DNA from: Candidatus Aciduliprofundum sp.
GTDB taxonomy: Archaea > Thermoplasmatota > Thermoplasmata > Thermoplasmatales > Aciduliprofundaceae
Assembly: GCA_015523135.1 (NCBI GenBank)
Contig: WAKY01000063.1
Coordinates: forward strand, 1 to 11,289
Length of the DNA: 11,289 nucleotides
Direction: 5' to 3'
Part shown: in pieces, positions 1 to 5,772 of the stretch
How the letters are laid out: the number at the start of each line of letters is the position of its first letter
Position numbering within the stretch: position 1 is the first letter of the stretch
Translations under genes and position numbers: made by a program
The notes under the pieces: model-generated
What the model was told of the DNA's origin: nothing
What the model saw: only the letters and a program-made list of their open reading frames with translations
The model's database searches: none

Positions 1-38
1 AGGTCAAGGAAGAAAAGGACGTGGAAGGTGGTAAATGA
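1..38 (+). CDS. 3' end of an unidentified gene (partial)
   Basis: The frame starting at base 3 is open from the left edge to a TGA at 36-38 and reads VKEEKDVEGGK. A charged Lys/Glu-rich tail like this is typical of the C-terminus of a soluble thermophile protein. Its stop lies within the ATGATG where the next gene begins, the overlap expected for translational coupling in an operon. Only 11 codons are visible. A second frame (base 1) is also open, to TAA at 43-45, so the choice of frame rests on the stop/start overlap and is uncertain. No function can be assigned. Confidence 0.4.
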   Translation, partial: VKEEKDVEGGK

Positions 39-256
39 TGCCTAAGGGTATGGGCAGGTACAGCTTTTTTCCCTACCCTAGGTATGGTTTCGGCTCTCTC
101 TATCCTCTATTTGATATTCTCCTTATAATAGGCATAATAATAGTGCTCATACATCTATTCTTTATCGCTGCAACCTATGTAATTGCACTGGTAGTTTTGA
201 TAGCGTTAAGAATGTTAATAAGACCAAATTTTTGGAGATATGGAAGAATATGGTAA
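35..256 (+). CDS. small integral membrane protein, unknown function
   Basis: This 73-residue protein has an aromatic, Pro/Gly-rich N-terminus (residues 1-25). A very hydrophobic stretch at about 26-62 is long enough for two short membrane spans, and the C-terminus is basic and aromatic (RPNFWRYGRIW). ATG occurs at 35 and 38; the GGTGGT at 27-32 is better spaced for the second. The stop at 254-256 is immediately followed by the strong ribosome binding site of the next gene, so it belongs to the same operon as the DUF5320-like and NifX-like genes. I do not recognise a family. The context suggests a membrane partner or anchor for the cluster-binding proteins downstream, which is inference. Confidence 0.65.
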   Translation: MMPKGMGRYSFFPYPRYGFGSLYPLFDILLIIGIIIVLIHLFFIAATYVIALVVLIALRMLIRPNFWRYGRIW

Positions 257-266
257 GGAGGTGATG
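255..266 (+). promoter_or_regulatory. strong Shine-Dalgarno site
   Basis: AAGGAGGTGAT just after the preceding stop codon matches essentially the whole anti-Shine-Dalgarno end of archaeal 16S rRNA and lies about 5 nt before the ATG at 271. It fixes the start of the Gly/Tyr-rich gene and predicts high translation. Most other genes in this window lack such a site and look leaderless. Confidence 0.85.
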
Positions 267-270
267 AAAA

Positions 271-666
271 ATGTATGGATATTACGGATACGGATATTAT
301 CCCTATGGCCCCGGCTTTGGCTGGGGACGTGGATGGGGTCGTGGATTTGGTAGAGGACGTGGTCGTGGATTCGGCATGGGCAGAGGATATGGTGCTACAC
401 TAGGCTATTGTCCTTGGACTGGGATGCCAAGAGGCTGGAGATGGATGTATCCCTATGGATACAGTTATGGAGTATATGGAACTGTAAATCCCTATTATCC
501 CAGGTACTATCCTTCTTCATATCAAGGAGTGCTGCCCTATGCCCCAAACTATTATCAACCGTATGGACCTAATGATGAAAAGTCCCTTCTGGAAAACGAG
601 GCTAGATCTCTAGAAGAGAGATTAAAAGAAATTGAAAGAAGGATAAAAGAAATAAAAGGTGAATAA
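271..666 (+). CDS. DUF5320-like Gly/Tyr/Arg-rich protein with C-terminal coiled coil
   Basis: The protein has 131 residues. Residues 1-40 are low-complexity Tyr/Gly, then repeated WGRG/FGRGRG units. A single Cys (C47) sits in GYCPWTGMPRG, followed by a Tyr/Pro-rich region at about 58-100. Residues 102-131 form a charged heptad helix ending RLKEIERRIKEIKGE. This layout resembles DUF5320 proteins, which commonly occur beside NifX/NifB-type cluster-binding genes. The role of the family is not established. Here the next gene is a NifX-like protein whose own C-terminus carries a closely similar helix, so the two probably associate. The start is set by a near-perfect ribosome binding site at 255-265. 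The family assignment rests on composition, layout and context, not a database match. Confidence 0.75.
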   Translation: MYGYYGYGYYPYGPGFGWGRGWGRGFGRGRGRGFGMGRGYGATLGYCPWTGMPRGWRWMYPYGYSYGVYGTVNPYYPRYYPSSYQGVLPYAPNYYQPYGPNDEKSLLENEARSLEERLKEIERRIKEIKGE

Positions 667-667
667 A

Positions 668-1132
668 ATGCGTGTAGCTATAACCGCCGATGTGCCAGAT
701 GAAAACTCGCCCATCTCCCCAATTTTTGGAAGATGTGCATACTATGCAATATACGATACTGCCACTGATAAATTAGAGTTTGTTCCTAACGCATCCGCGA
801 TGTATGCAAGGGGTGCTGGAGTACAGGCCGCACAACAAGTTGCAAATTTGGGAGTTCAAATGTTAATAACCTCAGGAATAGCTGGTCCTAACGCTTCAAT
901 GGTGCTAGAGCAAGCTGGTATTCAAATTATAAATTCTTTCCAAGGCACAATTAGAGATGCTGTGGAAGCTGTTAAATCTGGAAGAATTCAGACAGGTCCA
1001 TTACCAATTCCGCCAAGGCCATACACCCCTATAAGTAAAGAAGAGGAACTCAAAATGCTTGAAGAAGAAAAAGAGTACATAGAGAACAGACTAAAGGAAA
1101 TAAAAAAGAGGCTAGAAGAGTTAAAAGAATGA
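668..1132 (+). CDS. NifX/NifB-type dinitrogenase iron-molybdenum cofactor-binding family protein
   Basis: From the ATG at 668 the protein has 154 residues. Residues 1-110 match the compact NifX/NifB C-terminal fold: MRVAITAD at the first strand, SPIFGRCAYYAIYD, the G-A-G-x-Q-A-A-Q-x-V helix at 49-58, LITSGIAGPNA at 66-76, and the final G-T-I-R-D-A-V-E segment. The family binds iron-molybdenum or related metal clusters; in organisms without nitrogenase its role is mostly unknown. No nitrogenase genes are visible here. A Pro-rich linker (111-121) leads to a coiled coil (about 123-154) resembling that of the preceding gene. A GTG at 659 is also in frame, but ATG 668 has AGGTGA (657-662) 5 nt upstream and starts directly at the fold. 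The upstream stop is 1 nt away, indicating an operon. Confidence 0.88.
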   Translation: MRVAITADVPDENSPISPIFGRCAYYAIYDTATDKLEFVPNASAMYARGAGVQAAQQVANLGVQMLITSGIAGPNASMVLEQAGIQIINSFQGTIRDAVEAVKSGRIQTGPLPIPPRPYTPISKEEELKMLEEEKEYIENRLKEIKKRLEELKE

Positions 1133-1156
1133 TTTTTTCTATTTTCATTTTTAATA
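1133..1156 (+). terminator. T-rich archaeal terminator
   Basis: Immediately after the NifX-like stop codon there are runs of six, four and five T on the coding strand (TTTTTT, TTTT, TTTTT) without an obvious hairpin, as in typical intrinsic archaeal termination. It separates the left operon from the KaiC-like unit, which has its own TATA box. Confidence 0.65.
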
Positions 1157-1170
1157 ATCACTGCACAAAA

Positions 1171-1178
1171 CTTATATA
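1171..1178 (+). promoter_or_regulatory. TATA box of the KaiC-like gene (leaderless)
   Basis: CTTATATA, preceded by A-rich BRE-like bases, is centred about 25-26 nt before the ATG at 1200. This is the distance from an archaeal TATA box to the transcription start, so the mRNA should begin at or within a base or two of the start codon. No Shine-Dalgarno sequence precedes 1200, which agrees. Confidence 0.8.
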
Positions 1179-1199
1179 GACAATAAAGATGATTTAACG

Positions 1200-1907
1200 A
1201 TGCGAATTAGAACTGGCATATCTGGATTTGATGAGTTAATTCAAGGTGGTTTAGTTTCTCAGAGAGTTTATATTATAGCAGGTCCCCCTGGATCTGGAAA
1301 AACTACATTTGGAATACAGTTTCTACTTCAAGGTGCAAAGGAAGGTGAGCGTGGACTCTTTGTATCTTTAACTGAGGACCCCAAAACAATAATTGAGGAT
1401 ATGTCAACATTCAATTTGAGTTTAAAAAGATATACATTATCTGGTCATATACTATTTGCAGATATGGGACCATTAAGCATTCAAAATTTAAATGGTGTAA
1501 AATCTCCAGAGAGTATTAAGAGCGCTTACGCTCAAGAGGTATTTAGAAGAATATATGCCATCGTAAAAGCAAAAGATATAAAGAGACTTGTAATAGACTC
1601 CGTTCTAACTTTAAAATATGGAGAGAAAAACTCAGAGGATGAGAACAAAGAAATTGCAAGATTCTTTAGGAGTTTAAAAGATTTGAAAATTACTGTACTA
1701 ATCCTATCAGAAATGACAGATTTATCAAACTACACTCCTGAGCATTATATGGCCCATGGCTTGATATTCCTCCACAATTTTCTGAACGGACACACTATGA
1801 CAAGAGCAATTCAGATAAAAAAAATGAGAGGCACGGCTCATGACTGCGATATGCATAAAATGGAAATAACGCAAAATGGAATTAGAGTTTATTCCACGAA
1901 GGTGTGA
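1200..1907 (+). CDS. single-domain KaiC-like RecA-fold ATPase
   Basis: The protein has 235 residues, the usual size of archaeal one-domain KaiC homologues. The start reads T-G-I-S-G-F-D-E-L-I-Q-G-G, the family hallmark. Walker A is GPPGSGKTT at 28-36. The first catalytic acidic position is the TED of FVSLTEDP (E59), where many KaiC domains have two Glu. Walker B is RLVIDSV at 129-135 with D133, and the C-terminal RGTAHD motif is at 210-215. These ATPases act as signalling hubs in archaea (ArlH of the archaellum is a relative), but nothing here identifies this copy as arlH. The next gene starts 3 nt after its stop, so it is co-transcribed with the zinc-ribbon/CheC-like protein, its likely partner. 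Confidence 0.9.
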   Translation: MRIRTGISGFDELIQGGLVSQRVYIIAGPPGSGKTTFGIQFLLQGAKEGERGLFVSLTEDPKTIIEDMSTFNLSLKRYTLSGHILFADMGPLSIQNLNGVKSPESIKSAYAQEVFRRIYAIVKAKDIKRLVIDSVLTLKYGEKNSEDENKEIARFFRSLKDLKITVLILSEMTDLSNYTPEHYMAHGLIFLHNFLNGHTMTRAIQIKKMRGTAHDCDMHKMEITQNGIRVYSTKV

Positions 1908-1910
1908 GCT

Positions 1911-2573
1911 ATGAAATGCCCTATCTGTGGCTCCACAAATGTTACGAAACTTAAAACTGGAAGCTATAGATGCAATGATTGTGGCTTTGTTTTTTACCCA
2001 ACGAGAGAGGTAATAATTGATATGCGCGACCTTCTAACAGGAGATGAATTAACAGAGGAAGAAATAAATGAATTGGGAAAGAAGATAAAAGAGCAAACTA
2101 AAGATATGAGTGAAAAAATATTTGGAAAAAATGCCAAAAATGTATTTAGGGCACTTAGCTCTTTGGATGAAATTTTAGCTCAGTATAACGAGGATGAGAA
2201 AGTATTTGGGATATTTGCAGACTTCTCCGGTAGCGTAAAAGGTACAGTTGTAATAATGGTTAAAGAAAATGAAATTGATACGGTAAGGAAAATATACAAA
2301 AAGGAGAATCTTATAGAAGCTCTAAAAGAGCTCGGAAAAGAAACAGCTGAAGGATTTAAAGAGATTTTCAAAGAGGATATAATGCTTGAAGAAGTGGACA
2401 TCGCCTACGATACCATACCTTCTATGATAAATTATCTGATTTCAGAGATAGCAGGAGAGAAAAACATGATTTTGAATGTAAAAATGCTTGTGGATAAGGC
2501 ACCAAAGGGAGAGATAATATTTGTTCCCCAAAAAGAGAGCATAAAATATTTAAAGAGTGTGCTTGGGAGCTGA
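1911..2573 (+). CDS. zinc-ribbon protein with probable CheC-like domain
   Basis: The protein has 220 residues. Residues 1-30 form a zinc ribbon with CPIC (C3, C6) and CNDC (C21, C24). A charged helical linker (about 44-70) follows, then an alpha/beta region. VFGIFADFSGSVKGTVVIMV at 98-117 looks like the CheC/CheX strand pair with its F-x-G-x-x-G turn. The helix ALKELGKETAEGF at 137-149 and the later IP at 169-170 recall the CheC phosphatase helix and its conserved Pro. The catalytic E-x-x-N signature reads E140-L-G-K143, so the Asn is missing, and the first phosphatase helix is not recognisable. Any CheY-P phosphatase activity is therefore doubtful. It follows the KaiC-like gene by 3 nt, with GGTG at 1901-1904 as a short ribosome binding site. 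The zinc ribbon is certain by motif; the CheC relation is tentative. Confidence 0.6.
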   Translation: MKCPICGSTNVTKLKTGSYRCNDCGFVFYPTREVIIDMRDLLTGDELTEEEINELGKKIKEQTKDMSEKIFGKNAKNVFRALSSLDEILAQYNEDEKVFGIFADFSGSVKGTVVIMVKENEIDTVRKIYKKENLIEALKELGKETAEGFKEIFKEDIMLEEVDIAYDTIPSMINYLISEIAGEKNMILNVKMLVDKAPKGEIIFVPQKESIKYLKSVLGS

Positions 2574-2672
2574 CCTGCGCACATTATTGTAATACTCTCC
2601 AATCATCCTTGTTGATTCCTTTTCCATCTTTTCATCGTATATCTTTATCCAAGTAACTCTATCACTCTTCAT
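2550..2672 (-). CDS. candidate 40-residue protein, unknown function
   Basis: A minus-strand frame runs from ATG at 2672 to TAA at 2550. It encodes a charged, partly aromatic peptide beginning MKSDRVTWIKIYDEKMEKE and ending in a basic RRSAPKHTL. Support for it being real: an ATTTAAAT box (2696-2703) starts its TTTAAA exactly 30 nt before the ATG, the same placement as at the archaellin gene. Codons are the local type (AGA, AGG, ATA, AAG), and it fills an otherwise empty gap. It overlaps the 3' end of the convergent CheC-like gene by 24 nt and lies downstream of the 120-residue gene. No family recognised; the short length leaves chance as an alternative. Confidence 0.4.
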   Translation of the reverse strand: MKSDRVTWIKIYDEKMEKESTRMIGEYYNNVRRSAPKHTL

Positions 2673-2696
2673 AGTTAAAAATGAAGGTTAAGAGAA

Positions 2697-2702
2697 TTTA
2701 AA
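2697..2702 (-). promoter_or_regulatory. TATA box for the candidate 40-residue gene
   Basis: On the minus strand TTTAAA starts 30 nt upstream of the ATG at 2672, giving a leaderless arrangement like the archaellin promoter (also TTTAAA at 30 nt). The box lies between two minus-strand genes, so it would allow separate transcription of the small gene. Confidence 0.45.
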
Positions 2703-2731
2703 TAAAGTGATGTGAGAATCTAAGGTTGTAA

Positions 2732-3094
2732 TCAAAATTGATTTCGTCTTTTTAAAAACCTTGGAAGATATAATGTTTTTATTCTTCTATCCTGCCTCCT
2801 TATTGCTCTGATCATTGTTCTATCAGCTCTGATATTTACAATTGCCTCTTCCACAGGAATCTCTCGACCTTCTGTTATCTCATAGCTTCTAGCTTTTCTG
2901 CTATCATCTTTTCCTCTCTTGTAAATTTCCCAGAACTCGTATTCGATTCCCTCTTCTTTTGCAACGGATTCTAATTTTCTAAGCTCTCTCTTGACCCAAC
3001 CAATTGATTCGTAGTGTCCATAGTAACCAACTTCGTAGCCAAGTATATATGCCTTTTTCAGTATATCTTCCTTCTTGCTGCTCTTTGCACTCAT
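2732..3094 (-). CDS. basic 120-residue protein downstream of archaellin, unknown function
   Basis: The protein is soluble with no signal peptide or membrane span. A Lys-rich start is followed by an aromatic and Gly stretch, AYILGYEVGYYGHYESIGWV (15-34), then a helical charged region, then an Arg-rich C-terminus (about 88-118: ADRTMIRAIRRQDRRIKTLY...RFLKRR) that could bind nucleic acid or an acidic partner. The start is clear: GAGGAG (3105-3100) overlaps the archaellin stop codon and lies about 5 nt before the ATG. With a 9-nt gap, the gene must be co-transcribed with the archaellin. I do not recognise it as any known archaellum (Arl/Fla) accessory protein. A role in archaellin expression or assembly is only suggested by the operon. 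Confidence 0.75.
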   Translation of the reverse strand: MSAKSSKKEDILKKAYILGYEVGYYGHYESIGWVKRELRKLESVAKEEGIEYEFWEIYKRGKDDSRKARSYEITEGREIPVEEAIVNIRADRTMIRAIRRQDRRIKTLYLPRFLKRRNQF

Positions 3095-3103
3095 TTTTAC
3101 TCC

Positions 3104-4720
3104 TCAGTATATCTGAACATATCTATTTAACATTACTGGCGGGATATTTATAACCTTGTAGATTGGTATTCCAAGTCCCGGCACTATCTTCATTGTCAAC
3201 TTTGTTTGAGGCGTTAAAGTCAATCCAACATCTCTAGCATTTATGTACATAACAATAATCGCTCCCTCTTCAAGTATATAACTCTGCTTGAACTCTCCAG
3301 ATGGGTCGTTTATCACACTTACACCATAATGTGTAGCATCTGCTGCCTCAACTCCAAATCCACTGGAATTGAGCTTTAAAGATGTTTCAACTTTTCCATC
3401 CGTAAGCTCTACAATAACGGTATTGAAATCAACAGGGTTAGAGCCGGGTCCCAAAGATAGTTTTATCTGAAGTACTTGGATTGAGTTTTGAGGTACTATA
3501 ATCTCGCCGTAATTGGATGCATTATCCACTGGAACTACAAGATAGTAATAAGTTTGGTAAGGCATATAACTATAATCATTAAAGCTCGTAGTATTCACAA
3601 TTGCATATGGTACAGTATTAAACACTTCCGTGGTAGATACATCTAGATAATTGGTAGAGCGATAAATATAGTATGCCTTAATTCCACTCTGATTATCCTT
3701 AGCTGCACTCCATTCCAGATGTATGTAATATTGCGATGTTTCTGCCCTTAAACCACTTATGGAAGATGGTTTTGTAGTGTCTATCCTTGTAACCTCAATG
3801 CTGGATGTACTTGCCGTATATAGCGCTTCATTTCCTGCCCTATCAACTCCAAGAATAGCATAGTACCAAGTTCCATTTGCAGGTGGATAATCCATATAGC
3901 TCCTAACATTTGGGCCAACAATGGCAATTAGAGTGGCATTGTTCAAATTGGAAGATCTTATTTCGCTCCGAGACCTGTATATCTTCTGATATGCAATTCC
4001 ACTTCCACTATCACTGGCAGTCCAAGAGAGCATAACCCCATATCCTGCAGGAGTTATAGAATCTAAATTACCAGATGGCGCAGATGTATCTGGTGTGCCT
4101 GTGCCTGTGTAAACGGTTTGATTCACAGCAGAATAAAGAACATAATTACCAGCTCTATCGTAGCCAATTATTGCGTATCCATAATACTTGCTAGCATTCA
4201 CGCCATAATCCACATAACTCCTATCATTCCCAAACCCAAAGGTAAAGGTGGCAACTAAGGTTCCTACATTCTTTATGTAATTTACATCCTCAAGAACATA
4301 CTTTATTGTGGAGGGATCTCCGCTAACCCTGTAAAGCTCCTCTTTCCACATACCACTTTCCCAATCAACCGCCGAGTTCCAAACTATTTTTACAGATAGA
4401 GGGTCTGTGCTATTTACACTAACATTTAATATAACTCCTCCCCTTGGTGGCTGAGTATCGCTATGAATAGGTGCCTTTACGCTTATAACTGATGCATCTT
4501 TTCCATCAATATCCCTATCTCCAAGAATGTTTAATATTCGCAATGAACTTGTAATCTGAGAAGTTACATCAGATGCTACCTTTTCCCCTTGCTCCCTTAA
4601 AGTCACGCCTACATATATAATTAGGGAGGATGCAATAGCGGCCACTATGATTATCGCTATGAATAGTATCAATGTTGCAATGCCTATATCACCCTCTTCT
4701 TTCCTGTATACCTTTTTCAT
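3104..4720 (-). CDS. archaellin with three inserted fibronectin type III-like domains
   Basis: The protein has 538 residues, against roughly 200-300 for common archaellins. Residues 1-10 (MKKVYRKEEG) are a class III signal peptide; the archaellin peptidase should cut after G10, leaving DIGIATLILF. The hydrophobic helix (11-40) and its amphipathic extension to about 66 form the filament core. Three Fn3-like repeats follow, at about 88-205, 211-310 and 316-417. Each has a W, a D-x-x-SG turn (DWESGM, DSGSGI, DNQSGI) and a late Y/V-D-x-A-x-N motif. From about 417 the archaellin beta domain resumes (LSLGPGSNPVDFNTVIVELTDG in two parts) and closes with L-T-P-x-T-K, VPGLGIPIYKV, IPPVM and a terminal YVQIY. 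About ten N-glycosylation sequons lie in the exposed part. It should form or decorate the archaellum filament. It heads an operon with the 120-residue gene and is leaderless. Confidence 0.9.
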   Translation of the reverse strand: MKKVYRKEEGDIGIATLILFIAIIIVAAIASSLIIYVGVTLREQGEKVASDVTSQITSSLRILNILGDRDIDGKDASVISVKAPIHSDTQPPRGGVILNVSVNSTDPLSVKIVWNSAVDWESGMWKEELYRVSGDPSTIKYVLEDVNYIKNVGTLVATFTFGFGNDRSYVDYGVNASKYYGYAIIGYDRAGNYVLYSAVNQTVYTGTGTPDTSAPSGNLDSITPAGYGVMLSWTASDSGSGIAYQKIYRSRSEIRSSNLNNATLIAIVGPNVRSYMDYPPANGTWYYAILGVDRAGNEALYTASTSSIEVTRIDTTKPSSISGLRAETSQYYIHLEWSAAKDNQSGIKAYYIYRSTNYLDVSTTEVFNTVPYAIVNTTSFNDYSYMPYQTYYYLVVPVDNASNYGEIIVPQNSIQVLQIKLSLGPGSNPVDFNTVIVELTDGKVETSLKLNSSGFGVEAADATHYGVSVINDPSGEFKQSYILEEGAIIVMYINARDVGLTLTPQTKLTMKIVPGLGIPIYKVINIPPVMLNRYVQIY

Positions 4721-4744
4721 ATTTTCAACTACCCAAGTTTCTTA

Positions 4745-4750
4745 TTTAAA
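4745..4750 (-). promoter_or_regulatory. TATA box of the archaellin gene (leaderless)
   Basis: TTATTTAAATAA surrounds a TTTAAA that on the minus strand starts exactly 30 nt before the ATG at 4720, so transcription should start at the ATG. There is no Shine-Dalgarno sequence in front of the start. An inverted repeat at 4760-4783 lies just upstream, where an activator or repressor could act. Confidence 0.75.
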
Positions 4751-4759
4751 TAATTATAT

Positions 4760-4783
4760 GTGATTATCAAATGATAAAATCAC
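4760..4783. promoter_or_regulatory. inverted repeat in the archaellin/dehydrogenase divergent promoter region
   Basis: GTGATTATCA, then AA, then TGATAAAATCAC. The inner arms TTATCA/TGATAA are perfect and the outer arms GTGAT/ATCAC pair after a 2-nt asymmetry. It lies 10 nt upstream of the archaellin TATA box and about 10 nt upstream of the dehydrogenase TATA box, so it is positioned as an operator for one or both genes. No regulator is identified. Confidence 0.45.
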
Positions 4784-4788
4784 TTGAG
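4774..4788 (+). repeat. 15-nt direct repeat, copy 1
   Basis: ATAAAATCACTTGAG is identical to bases 6804-6818 in the same orientation. Copy 1 overlaps the right arm of the inverted repeat in the archaellin/dehydrogenase spacer. By rough estimate, about 0.1 such matches would be expected by chance in a window this long and AT-rich. Confidence 0.5.
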
Positions 4789-4792
4789 AAAT

Positions 4793-4800
4793 AAATTTAA
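4793..4800 (+). promoter_or_regulatory. TATA box of the hydroxyacid dehydrogenase gene
   Basis: AAATTTAA is centred about 25 nt before the ATG at 4822. There is no Shine-Dalgarno sequence between them, so the gene is probably leaderless or has a leader of only a few bases. Confidence 0.6.
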
Positions 4801-4821
4801 TACGAGTATCCATGTCCATCT

Positions 4822-5772
4822 ATGAAGGTATTTCTCACAAGGAAAATACCAGAGGATGGAATAAAAATCCTCAAAAATGCAGGATTGGAAATTGAGATAT
4901 TCCCCTATGATAGAATCCCAAAGAAAGAGGAGATAATTGCAGGAGTGAGGGATGCAGATGCATTAATATCTATACTCACAGATAAGATAGATAGGGAAAT
5001 AATGGACTCTGCACCAAAATTGAAGGTCATAGGCAACTACGCTGTGGGATACAACAATATAGATGTGGAGTATGCAAAGCAAAAGGGAATAATCGTTACC
5101 AATACTCCGGGAGTGCTAACAGATGCAACCGCAGACCTTACATTTGCACTGATTTTGGCGGCAGCTAGAAGGGTCGTTGAGGGAGATAAATTTATGAGGC
5201 AGGGGAAATTCAACGGCTGGACTCCAATGCTCATGCTCGGCAAGGATGTGTGGGGTGCAACAATAGGCATAATAGGTACAGGACGCATAGGACAAGCGGT
5301 GGCGAGAAGAGCAAAGGGCTTCAATATGCGCATCTTATACTATTCCCGCACAAGAAAAGAAGAAATGGATGGGTTAGGAGCAAAATTCGTTTCTCTGGAA
5401 GAATTGCTAAGGGAATCGGATATAATAACTCTTCATGTTCCCCTAACACCTGAGACAAGACACTTGATAGATTATGAGGAATTTGAGCTTATGAAAGATG
5501 GGGCAATACTAATAAACACTGCAAGAGGCGAGGTTGTGAATGAAGAGGCCATGCTCAAAGCCCTAAGATCTGGGAAATTATTCGCAGCAGGGCTTGATGT
5601 TTTCTACAATGAGCCAAATGTCAATCCAGAGCTTTTCAAGATGGATAATGTTGTGCTCACTCCCCACATAGGAAGTGCCACCGAAAGAACTCGCAGAAAA
5701 ATGGCAGAGATGGTATGCAGCGATGTGGTTAGAGTGCTCAGAGGAGAGGAGCCGGTAAATAGGGTGGTGTGA
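4822..5772 (+). CDS. gyaR: glyoxylate/hydroxypyruvate reductase-type D-2-hydroxyacid dehydrogenase
   Basis: The protein has 316 residues, normal for the family. The N-terminal substrate domain contains NYAVGYNNID (72-81) and TNTPGVLTDATADL (93-106). The nucleotide-binding fold has GTGRIG (152-157). After its second strand comes YYSRTRK (173-179); Arg/Lys here suggests NADPH acceptance. The catalytic triad is R235 in INTARGEVV, E264 in YNEP and H282 in TPHIGSA. The sequence strongly recalls Pyrococcus/Thermococcus glyoxylate reductase (GyaR), which reduces glyoxylate to glycolate and also hydroxypyruvate. Substrate cannot be fixed from motifs; phosphoglycerate dehydrogenase is less likely because the C-terminal regulatory domain is absent. 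The cytosolic enzyme is transcribed divergently from the archaellin gene. Confidence 0.85.
   Translation: MKVFLTRKIPEDGIKILKNAGLEIEIFPYDRIPKKEEIIAGVRDADALISILTDKIDREIMDSAPKLKVIGNYAVGYNNIDVEYAKQKGIIVTNTPGVLTDATADLTFALILAAARRVVEGDKFMRQGKFNGWTPMLMLGKDVWGATIGIIGTGRIGQAVARRAKGFNMRILYYSRTRKEEMDGLGAKFVSLEELLRESDIITLHVPLTPETRHLIDYEEFELMKDGAILINTARGEVVNEEAMLKALRSGKLFAAGLDVFYNEPNVNPELFKMDNVVLTPHIGSATERTRRKMAEMVCSDVVRVLRGEEPVNRVV

Noticed and set aside
668..1132. evidence for nitrogen fixation
   Set aside because: NifX/NifB-type fold proteins are widespread in organisms without nitrogenase, and no nif structural genes are present in the window.
1200..1907. assignment of the KaiC-like gene as arlH
   Set aside because: Proximity to an archaellin is suggestive, but no other arl genes are adjacent and ArlH cannot be distinguished by motifs alone from other KaiC-like ATPases.
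2180..2401. Ser-rich minus-strand frame inside the CheC-like gene
   Set aside because: Antisense shadow of a well-supported gene; Ser/Phe-rich composition is typical of reversed Glu/Lys codons.
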